DNA of 64,000 nt from Clostridia bacterium (GTDB lineage Bacteria; Bacillota; Clostridia; Lachnospirales; Cellulosilyticaceae): NCBI GenBank assembly GCA_029239755.1, contig JARBUI010000019.1, positions 20,633-84,632 on the forward strand. Direction: 5' to 3'. Positions 17,862 to 26,485 of the stretch are shown here, piece by piece. Both the position numbers and the translations under genes were made by a program. Under the pieces are notes generated by a model that was given only the letters and a program-made list of their open reading frames with translations, ran no database searches and had not been told where the DNA came from. Every line of letters starts with the position of its first letter. Position 1 is the stretch's first letter.

Positions 17862-18239
17862 ATGAAAGTAACATTTAATAAAAAAAGTTCTGAGGTTTTA
17901 CTAAAAACACAAATTAATAAGCTTATTGCCGCTTGCGGGATTTCTGAAGTTGACTGGGAAGTTATTTTTCTCCCTGAAGAAAGTAAAGATGAGTTTGGGT
18001 GTTCTAATGATGATAGAGCATTACAAGTCTCTGCAGAAAAAAAAAGCATTATATTTATTTCTATAAAGGAAAGCATACACTCTCTTCTTTGGCTTTTTGT
18101 CAGAGAAACAGCTCATTTATTTAACGGCTGCAAAGGAACGACTAATAACCTTATTGGATGTATACTTGCAACTATCTACGTGGGCCATGATTACGGAGAT
18201 GAATGGTATAACGAAAAGTCAAAAAGACTAGCAGGGTGA
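17862..18239 (+). CDS. Unknown protein with a degenerate zincin-like motif
   Basis: A 125-residue soluble protein I do not recognise. It has an alternating N-terminal part (VTFNKKSSEVLLKTQINKLIAACGISEVDWEVIFLPEE), then a strand-like IIFISIKES, and a helix WLFVRETAHLFNG that looks like the active helix of a small zincin in which the first His of HExxH is Arg. The C-terminal DYGDEWYNEKSKRLAG resembles the third-ligand region of such folds. I infer a metallopeptidase-like fold that is probably inactive or uses other ligands. GAGCGAGGAC precedes the ATG. The stop codon lies in the loop of its terminator. Confidence 0.65.
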   Translation: MKVTFNKKSSEVLLKTQINKLIAACGISEVDWEVIFLPEESKDEFGCSNDDRALQVSAEKKSIIFISIKESIHSLLWLFVRETAHLFNGCKGTTNNLIGCILATIYVGHDYGDEWYNEKSKRLAG

Positions 18240-18256
18240 CTGCTAGTCTTTTTCAG
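18221..18256 (+). terminator. Terminator overlapping the end of the 125-residue gene
   Basis: Perfect 13-bp arms 18221-18233 and 18241-18253, with the TGA stop codon in the 7-base loop and a T5 tract inside and after the right arm. The symmetric A5/T5 flanks could also stop the minus-strand ATP-grasp gene that ends at 18314. Confidence 0.85.
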
Positions 18257-18313
18257 ACTGCTTATAAAGTTATTAGAAACTTTTTATATTATTTTGCTGC
18301 TTTCTCAATTATT

Positions 18314-19198
18314 TTAATAGATCGTTTCATAAATATATCTCGCATACTTCTCGGCAACATTTATTCCTGTAACACTTTCCATTGCTCCAAAGAAAGCATT
18401 TGAATTAACCTCACATACCAGCGGTTCTCCAGACTCCCCAAACAAAAGATCGATGCCGCAATAATCAAGCTTCAATATATTTGCAGTTCTTTCACATATC
18501 TCTTTAAAAGATTGGGGGAGTTCAAAAGGTTCAGCTCTTCCACCTAACTCTATATTCGAACGAAAATCTGTTTCTGATATCCGCTGCATAGCCGAAACTA
18601 CCTTGCCTCCAATTACAATAACCCTTACATCTCTTCCTTTGCTTCCTATAATCATTTTCTGAAAAAGATGCTCTTTACACTTTAGCTTTTCCATAAGCGA
18701 TAAAAGCTCATCACGATTTTTAGCGCAATACACACCCGCACCAAGAGATCCATAACATTCTTTTACTATGCAAGGATAACCTAACTTCCCTTCAATCAAA
18801 GCTATCCTTGGCAATGTTTCTTTAATAGATGCATTTTCATAATAACAAAATAACCCTGGGATAGTATCTGGCATACTGATGCCATGACCTGACAGCTTAA
18901 TATGTGTTTCCATTTTATCATCGCATACTAAAATAGATTTATGACTATTAAAAAGCCTAAGCCCTGTTCTCTCAAGCAGAACAGAGGTATATTTATCTTT
19001 ATCCAAATAAATTACAAAGTCATAGCCTTGTAAAAATGAAAGCGGCTTTCCATCCATAATCATTGCCGTATTAATACTATTTGGTTCTATATCAACCTCT
19101 ACCCCTAACTTATTCAATTCTTCTTTAAGTCTAATAGGTTGATTCATTGCTGCTTTTAATCTTAAAAATGCATTGACTAATATAAGTGCTCTTTTCAA
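18314..19198 (-). CDS. RimK-like ATP-grasp ligase
   Basis: A 294-residue ATP-grasp protein of the RimK/LysX group, enzymes that join an amino acid to a carboxylate using ATP. Typical pieces: KMETHIKLSGHGISMPDTI, the CIVKECYGSLGAGVYC lysine-glycine loop, LFQKMIIGSKGRDVRVIVIGGKVVSAMQRIS, and the metal-binding GIDLLFGESGEPLVCEVNSNAFF. The start is a TTG at 19198 after AAGGAGG with seven-base spacing. Substrate is unknown: glutamate addition to a protein or a small peptide is equally possible. A short upstream reading frame overlaps the start by two bases. Confidence 0.88.
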   Translation of the reverse strand: MKRALILVNAFLRLKAAMNQPIRLKEELNKLGVEVDIEPNSINTAMIMDGKPLSFLQGYDFVIYLDKDKYTSVLLERTGLRLFNSHKSILVCDDKMETHIKLSGHGISMPDTIPGLFCYYENASIKETLPRIALIEGKLGYPCIVKECYGSLGAGVYCAKNRDELLSLMEKLKCKEHLFQKMIIGSKGRDVRVIVIGGKVVSAMQRISETDFRSNIELGGRAEPFELPQSFKEICERTANILKLDYCGIDLLFGESGEPLVCEVNSNAFFGAMESVTGINVAEKYARYIYETIY

Positions 19199-19362
19199 AC
19201 TAATCCTCCTTGTACATTTCTTTTTCTCTTTTTCAGCAAAACATCTACTGACGAGACATTTAATTTATCCATAATTCCTTTAATTTTATCAACAGCATTT
19301 AAACTATTTAAATCCAAATCATAGAAAAAGAACTTATCACTTAGTCCTTTTCTTTCGCTTTT
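19195..19362 (-). other. Open reading frame without clear start upstream of the ATP-grasp gene
   Basis: A stop-free stretch of 55 codons in the otherwise gene-less 240-base gap; it ends in TGA overlapping the TTG start of the ATP-grasp gene. The encoded sequence looks protein-like (KFFFYDLDLNSLNAVDKIKGIMDKLN...) but the only in-frame ATG is in the middle and no ribosome binding site is convincing. A TATAAT lies just upstream. It may be a decayed gene end, a coupled leader peptide or chance. Confidence 0.25.
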
Positions 19363-19437
19363 TCATAGTATTATAAATATGCATAAAACTTTATTATACC
19401 TTCTTTTCATACTTTGCTCCATAGATGAAGAAAGTTT

Positions 19438-20295
19438 TTATTTCGTAAATGCTTCTTTATTTTCTCTTGCAAAACTTTCAAATGTTCTTGGTTTTTTCCC
19501 TGTTAGTTTGTAAAACTCATATGTTACTGCCTTTGCAGTCCCCATTCTTGTCATAAAATAAAGAGCCATGGTTACATTTACATATTTCTTATTAAGACCG
19601 CGTTTTTTTATATAATAGTTTCTATATTTTAAATATCCAGGGTTATCATATGTAATTCTTCTCCCTGTGAGCTTACTTAATATTTCTGCTACTTGGTAAT
19701 AGTCTAAAGCTTCAGACCCTGTAATTGTGTGAGCAGTATTTCTATATTTCTCGGGCTCATGCAATACTACTGCTATAGAGAGACCGATATCTGCAGCATC
19801 TATAAAGCTTGTCTTACTTTTTCCTGCAGGTATGAAAATCTTATCCTGCTCTCTAATTTCTACTGAATGTATGCCCGATACATTTTGCATAAAAAACCCT
19901 GGGCGTATATGTGCATAGGGGATTCCTATGCTTTCAATATATTTCTCTATTTTATGATGGGGAGGAATTGTGTTATTTTCAACTCCCATTAAGGATAAGA
20001 AGGATACTAACTTAATATCATTTAACTTCATAGCATTAATGAAAGGATATAAATCCTGTGGTTTACCAAGATGAGGGGGTCTCATTAGAAATACCCTATC
20101 TACACCATTTAAAGCATCTGTAAAAGTATGCTCATTTGTAAAGTCAAATTCAATAAAATCAACTTTATCACCAAACATATTTTTAAGCTTCTTAATATCT
20201 GTACCTGCGGCTACTACTTTTTCACCCATTTTTAATAATTCTTTTACTACATAACTGCCCACATTGCCAGAAGCTCCCGTTACTAGTACTTTCAT
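19438..20295 (-). CDS. NmrA-like NAD(P)-binding oxidoreductase
   Basis: A 285-residue atypical short-chain dehydrogenase of the NmrA/YtfG group. It starts with the Rossmann motif VLVTGASGNVGSYVV, continues with RPPHLGKPQDLYPFINA and FLSLMGVENN, and has a HIRPGFFMQN segment followed by TSFIDAADIGLSIA. Relatives are NAD(P)H sensors or quinone reductases. I chose the ATG at 20295: GAGGAG, contained in the last codons of marR, precedes it and the marR stop lies one base before it. The overlap means the regulator and this enzyme are coupled, so the enzyme is the probable target of that regulator's ligand. Confidence 0.85.
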   Translation of the reverse strand: MKVLVTGASGNVGSYVVKELLKMGEKVVAAGTDIKKLKNMFGDKVDFIEFDFTNEHTFTDALNGVDRVFLMRPPHLGKPQDLYPFINAMKLNDIKLVSFLSLMGVENNTIPPHHKIEKYIESIGIPYAHIRPGFFMQNVSGIHSVEIREQDKIFIPAGKSKTSFIDAADIGLSIAVVLHEPEKYRNTAHTITGSEALDYYQVAEILSKLTGRRITYDNPGYLKYRNYYIKKRGLNKKYVNVTMALYFMTRMGTAKAVTYEFYKLTGKKPRTFESFARENKEAFTK

Positions 20296-20296
20296 C

Positions 20297-20719
20297 TTAT
20301 TTCTCCTCACTTAGTATATTGTTTGCCGTTTGAATTAACTGTATAAATAAATTAAACTCATTCACGCCCATCTTTTCTCTAAGCAGCTCCATTGTTTTAA
20401 AATATTCATTATATGTGGATTCAACAAGCTCAGCTCCTTTGTCTGTAGCTGAAACGGTATAGCTTCTGCCATCTATAGCGGATGGAGTTTTCACTAAATA
20501 CTCCTTTTTGATCAAGGCATTGACCATAGATGTCACTGAAGGTTTTGCAATTCTAAAAAAATGACTAATCATCAACGGGGTAACTGGTCCCATTTGTTTT
20601 TGTGTGAATATCAGCACTCCCATTTCGCTAGGTCTAATTGGCAAATCTCTTTTAACGTTCATTTGCATACGACAAAACAATGCTACTGCATCTGCGCTAA
20701 TAATAATGTCTTTATCCAT
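20297..20719 (-). CDS. MarR-family transcriptional regulator
   Basis: A 140-residue winged-helix repressor: helices with SEMGVLIFTQKQMGPVTPLMISHFFRIAKPSVTSMVNALIKKEYLVKT, then the wing PSAIDGRSYTVSATDKG. MarR proteins dimerise on palindromes and release when they bind phenolic or oxidising ligands. I begin at the ATG at 20719, with GAGGTG just before it; a TTG four codons earlier has no ribosome binding site. The palindrome at 20731-20755 lies between the -10 and the gene, so autorepression is very likely. Confidence 0.9.
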   Translation of the reverse strand: MDKDIIISADAVALFCRMQMNVKRDLPIRPSEMGVLIFTQKQMGPVTPLMISHFFRIAKPSVTSMVNALIKKEYLVKTPSAIDGRSYTVSATDKGAELVESTYNEYFKTMELLREKMGVNEFNLFIQLIQTANNILSEEK

Positions 20720-20730
20720 TTTGCACCTCA

Positions 20731-20755
20731 ATATAGTTAGTCTAACTAACTATAT
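20731..20755. promoter_or_regulatory. Palindromic operator of the marR operon
   Basis: Perfect 10-bp arms ATATAGTTAG (20731-20740) and CTAACTATAT (20746-20755) separated by five bases, with a second GTTAG/CTAAC symmetry inside. It covers the transcription start of the marR promoter, the place where a MarR dimer would block polymerase. Confidence 0.75.
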
Positions 20756-20782
20756 TGTAAGACCAAGACACATCTATGTCAA
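20754..20782 (-). promoter_or_regulatory. Promoter of the marR operon
   Basis: On the minus strand TTGACA (20777-20782) and TACAAT (20754-20759) are separated by exactly 17 bases, a near-consensus sigma-A promoter. The -10 abuts the palindrome. Confidence 0.8.
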
Positions 20783-20926
20783 TTAAATTCTAATTATGAT
20801 GAACTTTCCTTAATCCTCCTCTCCCTTAAGCAGTTCTGATATTTCATCTGTAAAATAGGGAGAAAGCATAAAAAAGTTCTTTCCTGTGAGGTACGTAAGT
20901 ACCTATCATAAGTATTAAGCCTAAAT

Positions 20927-20959
20927 AAAAAACAGGAGAAGCTTACTACTCCTCTCCTG
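20927..20959 (-). terminator. Terminator downstream of the RCC1-like gene
   Basis: Arms CAGGAGA (20933-20939) and TCTCCTG (20953-20959), with six T residues on the minus strand after the stem. A close relative of this hairpin lies at 22753-22779. Confidence 0.7.
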
Positions 20960-21081
20960 CTCATATTTTTGTTCTATATTCTTTTTTGTTCTTTTATTGT
21001 CTAAATCCTAATTCTCCTTACAGCAAAGCTTCCACTCTCCTTCCTAATCTATGATAAGGAAGCAGTAGTTATTATTACTAT

Positions 21082-22038
21082 TTACTTTTCGCTTGATACT
21101 AAAGCATAGTATTTATTCCATGCTGCAGGTAACTCCCAAGTTGTCACTACTTCTCCTGTATCTGTTAAAGCTGTGATAATACTCCCGTTACTATCAAGCT
21201 GTACAAACTTTTTACCTTCAAACCCTTTCATATTTTTAATCTCTGAAGTCTTACCAGCAACAACAACTGTGCCATCTTTCTTCAATCCCATGGTCATATT
21301 GTATGAAACTGCTATTTGAGCAATATCTGCCCATCCACTAACATCACACTGATTGTCTGTATTTAATCCTGTAGCTACAACTGTTCCATCATTTTTAACT
21401 GCTGCAGCATGTATAGGCCCTACAGCAGCTTGCTTAATTCCTATCCATTTCTTAGCTGCTTCTAATTGTTTATCCGAGTCTCCCACCACAAGTACACTGC
21501 CATCTTTGTTTACCACAATGCCCCTTTCAAAATATGGTTCTGGAGCATAATAGGATGCATGGACTATATTCTTTAGCTTGACAATTTTACCTGTATAAGT
21601 ATCTCCTTCATAAATTGTGCCGTCCTTTTTAATAGCAAAAATATAACTACTGTTAGCCTTTACACTAACTATGTCTTTTAAAGTATTAATGGTCTTAAAT
21701 GCTGCCCCCTCAACGACAATCGTCCCATCATCTTTTAGGCCTATAATCACAGATGTTCCCATGTCAATCATTTTTATGTGACTCCATTTTTTCTTATCAA
21801 GAGAACCTAACTTATGCGAATAATAATCTGCCTGAAAATATCGTACCGTCCCATCTTGAAAAAGACATGCAAAAGCTCCATTCATAACAGACTTCGGCTC
21901 TTCTTCTGCACATGCAATTTGAATAACCCCAGTAATATTCTTTTCTTTTGTGTCTGCTGCTAATGATGCAACACTTGCAGCTAAGAATGTTATAACCGCA
22001 AGGATAACACCTAAATTAAATCTCATCTTTTTTAACAT
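21082..22038 (-). CDS. Secreted RCC1-like repeat protein
   Basis: A 318-residue protein with a signal peptide (about residues 1-28, ending near ASLAAD) and a chain of beta-strand repeats of the form VALKKDGTVVVAG (GLKDDGTIVVEG, AIKKDGTIYEGD, VNKDGSVLVVGD, AVKNDGTVVATG, GLKKDGTVVVAG, ALTDTGEVVTTW). These are degenerate RCC1/BNR-type propeller blades, about six in all. In clostridia such proteins are extracellular with unclear function. I chose the ATG at 22038 following GGGGAGG; the longer TTG reading would include the ribosome binding site. The gene stands alone and both flanks contain related degenerate repeats. Confidence 0.82.
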   Translation of the reverse strand: MLKKMRFNLGVILAVITFLAASVASLAADTKEKNITGVIQIACAEEEPKSVMNGAFACLFQDGTVRYFQADYYSHKLGSLDKKKWSHIKMIDMGTSVIIGLKDDGTIVVEGAAFKTINTLKDIVSVKANSSYIFAIKKDGTIYEGDTYTGKIVKLKNIVHASYYAPEPYFERGIVVNKDGSVLVVGDSDKQLEAAKKWIGIKQAAVGPIHAAAVKNDGTVVATGLNTDNQCDVSGWADIAQIAVSYNMTMGLKKDGTVVVAGKTSEIKNMKGFEGKKFVQLDSNGSIITALTDTGEVVTTWELPAAWNKYYALVSSEK

Positions 22039-22752
22039 CTCTGTCCTCCCCAATATAATTTTTCAGACTTAAAACCTCAGAAATTTTACATATATTTCCA
22101 TATCTATAATAGTATAACATACAATTGTTTGTGGTCAATATGCATATGTAATAATAATGAATTATATCCTTATATACACCTGTGCATTACATCATGGGTT
22201 TTGATTATAAGGAGCGAAAGCATTCTAACTGATTCGTCTACATTATTGTATATATGATTCTAAAATTAATTGCTCATCTAGTAGAACATGTTCATATAAG
22301 TTAATTAAACAAAACACCTGATTATGACATATCAGGTGCATTTCTTGTTTATTAATATTAATTTAAATATATATTATATAGTACCTGCGCCATTTCAGCT
22401 CAGGTTTCAGGATTTAATAGCATTAAATGTTTTTTATCTTCTCCAATTATTCCATCACTATCAAATATGTTCCCGAAAGAATATTTTAGGTTGTAAAGCA
22501 ACTTGAAATATCAAGAGTTTTAAGTATTTAGGGACATAAAATCAGTCATTATTATTCTTATCCCGTAAATTTTTTTCCACTTATCACTTTATTCTCTTGA
22601 TAACGAAGCGAAGCCTCTAGCATCACGAAGCTGAAGTTTAGAGTATTAAATACATAAAATTAGACATCATTATTCTTTCTTGCTTATAATTCTTTTCGCT
22701 TCCCCCTTACATTTCTTGATGCCGGCGACTTAGTTTGGAGTGCAAAGAAAAA
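22039..22752. other. Non-coding region with degenerate duplicated segments
   Basis: About 700 bases with no ORF supported by a ribosome binding site. Two similar stretches occur around 22520-22560 and 22640-22680 (each with a TAC/GACATAAAAT..ATTATTCTT core), and GAAGCGAAGC-type words recur near 22603, 22630 and 22863. The pattern suggests eroded copies of the ends of the RCC1-like gene rather than a functional element. Confidence 0.4.
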
Positions 22753-22779
22753 CAGGAGAAGTTTATTATTCTTCTCCTG
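22753..22779 (-). terminator. Terminator downstream of the SpoIID-domain gene
   Basis: Perfect 9-bp arms CAGGAGAAG (22753-22761) and CTTCTCCTG (22771-22779), followed by TTTTT on the minus strand. Nearly the same hairpin ends the RCC1-like gene at 20933-20959, and the sequence around both is similar. Confidence 0.7.
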
Positions 22780-22915
22780 CTCATAATTTTTCATAATTTT
22801 TTCATAATTCTTCACATAACTTTTCTTGATGTTTTGTTCCCTTAGAACTTAATTCTCCTGATAGCGAAGCTAATGGCTCCGCTCCTGGGGAAGAACTTTT
22901 TTGTTTGTTGATATT

Positions 22916-25369
22916 TTAATATTTTTCACTTTTTATTTCCACTTGTGGATAATAATGTCTCAAAATCTCTCTATAAGTATAACCTCTTGTTGCCATGCCT
23001 TTTACACCATCTTGACTCATTCCAACCCCATGCCCAAAGCCTCCCCCATAGAGTGTAACATTTTTAATATAATTATCAGTATTATAGCTAATGTCCATAC
23101 TAAAAAAGGCACTTGGAAGGAGCGACATTCCTTTGACTTCAGTTGTATCTGCTCTTGTGATATTAAGGCTTCCTTTATCTGTTGTGGAAAATAAACTTCG
23201 GATAAGATATTCAGTTGAAACCTTAACGATGTGTTTATCTCCAATGATCACAAACTCCATAATATTTCCGCCTTGACCACGCTTCTTAACTTCTAAATCC
23301 TTAATACTTCCTACAGAATCTATTTCTTTTGTTCCCCATGTTTTATCTTCATTCAGCACTTTTACAAGACTTGGATAATTGGCACTTAATTTCCTAATGG
23401 CAGGATTAATAAGAGCTTCCAGCTCTTTGCCTGTTAGTTTAGTCTGCCATCTGAACCAAGGAGATTCTTTATCAAAAGCATCAACTTGCGAAGGTTTAAG
23501 TGTAAAAAACTTATAGGCTTCTTTTTCATCACCCATATTACTAACTAACTTATCCCCTAAATACTGCTGTCTTGATACCAGATAACTTGGGGTATTAGTT
23601 GGGAATGTATCTCCTGTTGCCCATACTTCACCGAAGTTTGCTGTATAACCGCATGACGTGGCATAAAACTTACTGCTGATGCTATGTCCATTAGATAAAA
23701 TAATTTCTCCCTTTGTTTCGTTAGCTGCCTTATAAGCAATTTCATCAGCTTCAACGTTGTTATATACCTGAGAATCTGTAGTATCATCTATTTGAGCCCC
23801 ATACTTTATGTATTTGCTTGACCTCTTGCTGGCCACAGCATAAGTTCTTGCTGCTACAGCCTGCACTTTAGTTGCTTCAACTCCGTAACTTGTTGGCATT
23901 TCACTTGGTATAACTCCAGCTATATAATCTTCAAGCGGCAATTCATTAATAATATGAAATACTCCGTTCTCCTTAGTAACCTCAATAATTCCTTTATATT
24001 TAGGATTATTTCCTTGTTTCTTTAAAGTAAGAACTTTTATTGCAGAATCAGACTTGGGAACGAACCTAATTGTAGATTCATCTTTTGACCATTCAAATGT
24101 CCTCGCATCCCATACCTGTTCTTTATCAAGAATGGTTGTTTTATCATTATAAACCATATCATATTCTTCACTGCTTATTAATTGTACATTATCATGGGCG
24201 TAATTTTCATTTTCCGGCGAAGATAAAACAACGCGAATCTTATCGTCATGATTATCATTTACGACTTGAATACTATTTATTTTATCATCTTTACAGATGT
24301 ACTCTACTTCTAATCCACAAGGAAGCTGCTCTAGTGTAGTATAAGTTCCTTCTTGTCTTCTATCATAAACTTTTATGTAATCATAATACAGCCTGCCTGC
24401 TTTTTTAAGTTCAATATATTCTGGTGTTACTTTAATAAGTGTATCTGTGTTTTTATTCTGCTGCAGCTCATAACTTATAATCTTATTATCTTTTATTGTA
24501 ATATTACATATTGTTCCTTCTTCACTTGAATTTAGTGCCGTATTGTCATAGGTAACTTTTATATTATTAACTTGAATATCTGCCGTTTTATCTTCTACTT
24601 TTAAAATATAGCACTCTTTAATTACACTCTCTTTACTGACTATCCCTGTTATGCACAAGATTTCTTTGTCTTTAACCACTGCTCTTACAGTATTATTTTT
24701 AAGCGGATCAAGTATAAGCCCTTCAAAGCCATATTCCCCTACATCTGTGGCTGCCTTCCATGCACCTAACGTTTCATTATTTGCTGGTGTTGCAATAATC
24801 ACCATATCCATCGTATCAAGCGCGATGCCCTTACCTGTATGTTTAAGAGCATTTGTATAGACTTCAACAAACTTATTAAGACTAATACTTTTATTTAAAT
24901 TTTCCTCGCTGGCATCTATATTAATCCCATACCCATCTCCGAGTACTGCATTCAAAAGTTCTGTTACTTGTGAATAGGTAATAGACTTTAAAGCATCTTC
25001 TTTTTTTAAATATGTAAAATCTAATTCATTTTCTAATGCATCATAATATTTGTTATACCATATTTCATCCTGAATAAGACTTGTATATAAAGACTTATTT
25101 TCAATTAAAGTGTATGCTAATATTTTTGCTATATTGGCTTGAATACATAAGCTATTATAAGAAGTAGGCTCATCTATTATTTCTGAACCTTTATCTGCCT
25201 CTACTATAGGCATTTGGGTAGAAGGTAAGGCTTTAGAAACCATGTCTTTACCTAACAACATATACCACAATCCTATCATAATGATGAGAATCCACAATGT
25301 AGAATAAGACTTTTTTCTTTTATAATGAGTATGCCTTTTTCTATTTCTCCTAGTATCTATCATCTTCAT
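22916..25369 (-). CDS. SpoIID/LytB-domain protein with a long N-terminal extension
   Basis: An 817-residue protein. A basic N-terminus and one transmembrane helix (about 25-43) are followed by some 400 residues of unrecognised, mostly beta-rich sequence. Then comes a SpoIID domain from about residue 455: NELPLEDYIAGVIPSEMP, KVQAVAARTYAV, TDSQVYNN, SISSKFYATSCGYTANFGEVW and, at the end, GGGFGHGVGMSQDGVKGMATRGYTYREILRHYYP. SpoIID is a lytic transglycosylase that cleaves stem-peptide-free peptidoglycan during engulfment in sporulation. This protein is more than twice the size of B. subtilis SpoIID, so it may be a paralog acting elsewhere in wall turnover. AAGGAGG precedes the ATG. Confidence 0.88.
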   Translation of the reverse strand: MKMIDTRRNRKRHTHYKRKKSYSTLWILIIMIGLWYMLLGKDMVSKALPSTQMPIVEADKGSEIIDEPTSYNSLCIQANIAKILAYTLIENKSLYTSLIQDEIWYNKYYDALENELDFTYLKKEDALKSITYSQVTELLNAVLGDGYGINIDASEENLNKSISLNKFVEVYTNALKHTGKGIALDTMDMVIIATPANNETLGAWKAATDVGEYGFEGLILDPLKNNTVRAVVKDKEILCITGIVSKESVIKECYILKVEDKTADIQVNNIKVTYDNTALNSSEEGTICNITIKDNKIISYELQQNKNTDTLIKVTPEYIELKKAGRLYYDYIKVYDRRQEGTYTTLEQLPCGLEVEYICKDDKINSIQVVNDNHDDKIRVVLSSPENENYAHDNVQLISSEEYDMVYNDKTTILDKEQVWDARTFEWSKDESTIRFVPKSDSAIKVLTLKKQGNNPKYKGIIEVTKENGVFHIINELPLEDYIAGVIPSEMPTSYGVEATKVQAVAARTYAVASKRSSKYIKYGAQIDDTTDSQVYNNVEADEIAYKAANETKGEIILSNGHSISSKFYATSCGYTANFGEVWATGDTFPTNTPSYLVSRQQYLGDKLVSNMGDEKEAYKFFTLKPSQVDAFDKESPWFRWQTKLTGKELEALINPAIRKLSANYPSLVKVLNEDKTWGTKEIDSVGSIKDLEVKKRGQGGNIMEFVIIGDKHIVKVSTEYLIRSLFSTTDKGSLNITRADTTEVKGMSLLPSAFFSMDISYNTDNYIKNVTLYGGGFGHGVGMSQDGVKGMATRGYTYREILRHYYPQVEIKSEKY

Positions 25370-25552
25370 TATCCCTCCTTAAAAAAGGTGTTCCTTTATA
25401 TATTTATGCACACTTGTCTTAGTGAAGAACAACCTTTCCAAAAATTAACGTATCCTTTTAACAGGGCCATTCACTTTATAATATGCCATGGGTAATTTCA
25501 TTCCTTTCTGTATATACTAAGTTAAAATTGACTTAATTAAAGGAGCACGATA

Positions 25553-26419
25553 ATGAATTTTCCAAAATCTTTTCCCCCCCAACATCAAACAAAACACCCT
25601 GGCTTTGAATATGAAATGAATCCTTTACCTATTTATGACAATGACACTTATGTTAAACAAGGAGACTTACTTAAAGATAAAACAGCTATTATAACCGGGG
25701 CTGACAGCGGCATCGGGCGTGCAGTTGCAATAGCATTTGCTAAACAAGGCGCAGATATTGCCATTGTTTACTTTAATGAAAATGAAGATGCTTCAGCTAC
25801 GCAAAAAGCTGTGGAAGGATATGGATGCAAATGTCTGCTTTTAGCCGGAGATATAGGTCAGGAGTCCTTCTGCACAGACATCGTGAGTAAGGTGCTGTCT
25901 GAATATGGCAAAATTGATATCCTTATTAACAATGCAGCTGTCCAATATGTATGTCAAACACTGCCTGAAATATCCAATGAGCAGTTTGATAAAACTTTTA
26001 AGACGAATGTTTATGGCGCTTTTTATCTCACCAAGGCAGTTCTTCCTCACCTCAAATCCGGGGCATGTATCATTAACACAACTTCTGTTGTTGCTTTTCA
26101 TGGTCACGATACACTTATAGATTATTCCATGACAAAAGGCGCCCTTACTGCCTTTACCCGTTCTTTAGCTATGTCACTTGCTAAGTCAGGATCAGGTATA
26201 AGGGTTAATGCTGTGGCACCGGGACCTATTTGGACCCCTTTCATTCCGTCTAGTATGGATGAACAGCAAGTTTCTAAGTTTGGTAATAATACGCCAATGG
26301 GCAGAGCTGGTCAGCCTATTGAGTGCAGCGGGGCTTATGTCTTTTTGGCCTCCGAAGCTGCTTCTTATATTACGGGGCAAACTATTCATATTAATGGGGG
26401 AGAAATTGTGAATGCCTAA
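25553..26419 (+). CDS. Short-chain dehydrogenase/reductase, general-stress type
   Basis: A 288-residue SDR with a proline-rich leader (FPKSFPPQHQTKHPGFEYEMNPLPIYD) that marks the YhdF/YdaD-like subgroup. The cofactor motif TGADSGIGRAVA is near residue 49, the structural NNAA at about 128, the catalytic Ser in NTTSVVAF and the YxxxK as YSMTKGA. The C-terminal ASEAASYITGQTIHINGG is typical. Substrate is unknown. AAAGGAG precedes the ATG; the transcript ends at the hairpin at 26457-26480. Confidence 0.92.
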   Translation: MNFPKSFPPQHQTKHPGFEYEMNPLPIYDNDTYVKQGDLLKDKTAIITGADSGIGRAVAIAFAKQGADIAIVYFNENEDASATQKAVEGYGCKCLLLAGDIGQESFCTDIVSKVLSEYGKIDILINNAAVQYVCQTLPEISNEQFDKTFKTNVYGAFYLTKAVLPHLKSGACIINTTSVVAFHGHDTLIDYSMTKGALTAFTRSLAMSLAKSGSGIRVNAVAPGPIWTPFIPSSMDEQQVSKFGNNTPMGRAGQPIECSGAYVFLASEAASYITGQTIHINGGEIVNA

Positions 26420-26450
26420 GAAGCGTCTCCCAAAATCAAATGCGACACAC

Positions 26451-26485
26451 AAAAAAAGCACTGATTCGTAAATCAGTGCTTTTAT
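26451..26485. terminator. Bidirectional terminator between the SDR gene and the candidate RNA
   Basis: Perfect 10-bp arms 26457-26466 and 26471-26480 with a 4-base loop. The minus strand has seven T residues after the stem, the plus strand four, so it is a better terminator for the minus-strand RNA. Confidence 0.85.

Noticed and set aside
22324..22506. 60-codon plus-strand ORF in the gap after the RCC1-like gene
   Set aside because: No ribosome binding site and composition like random AT-rich sequence; not reported as a gene.
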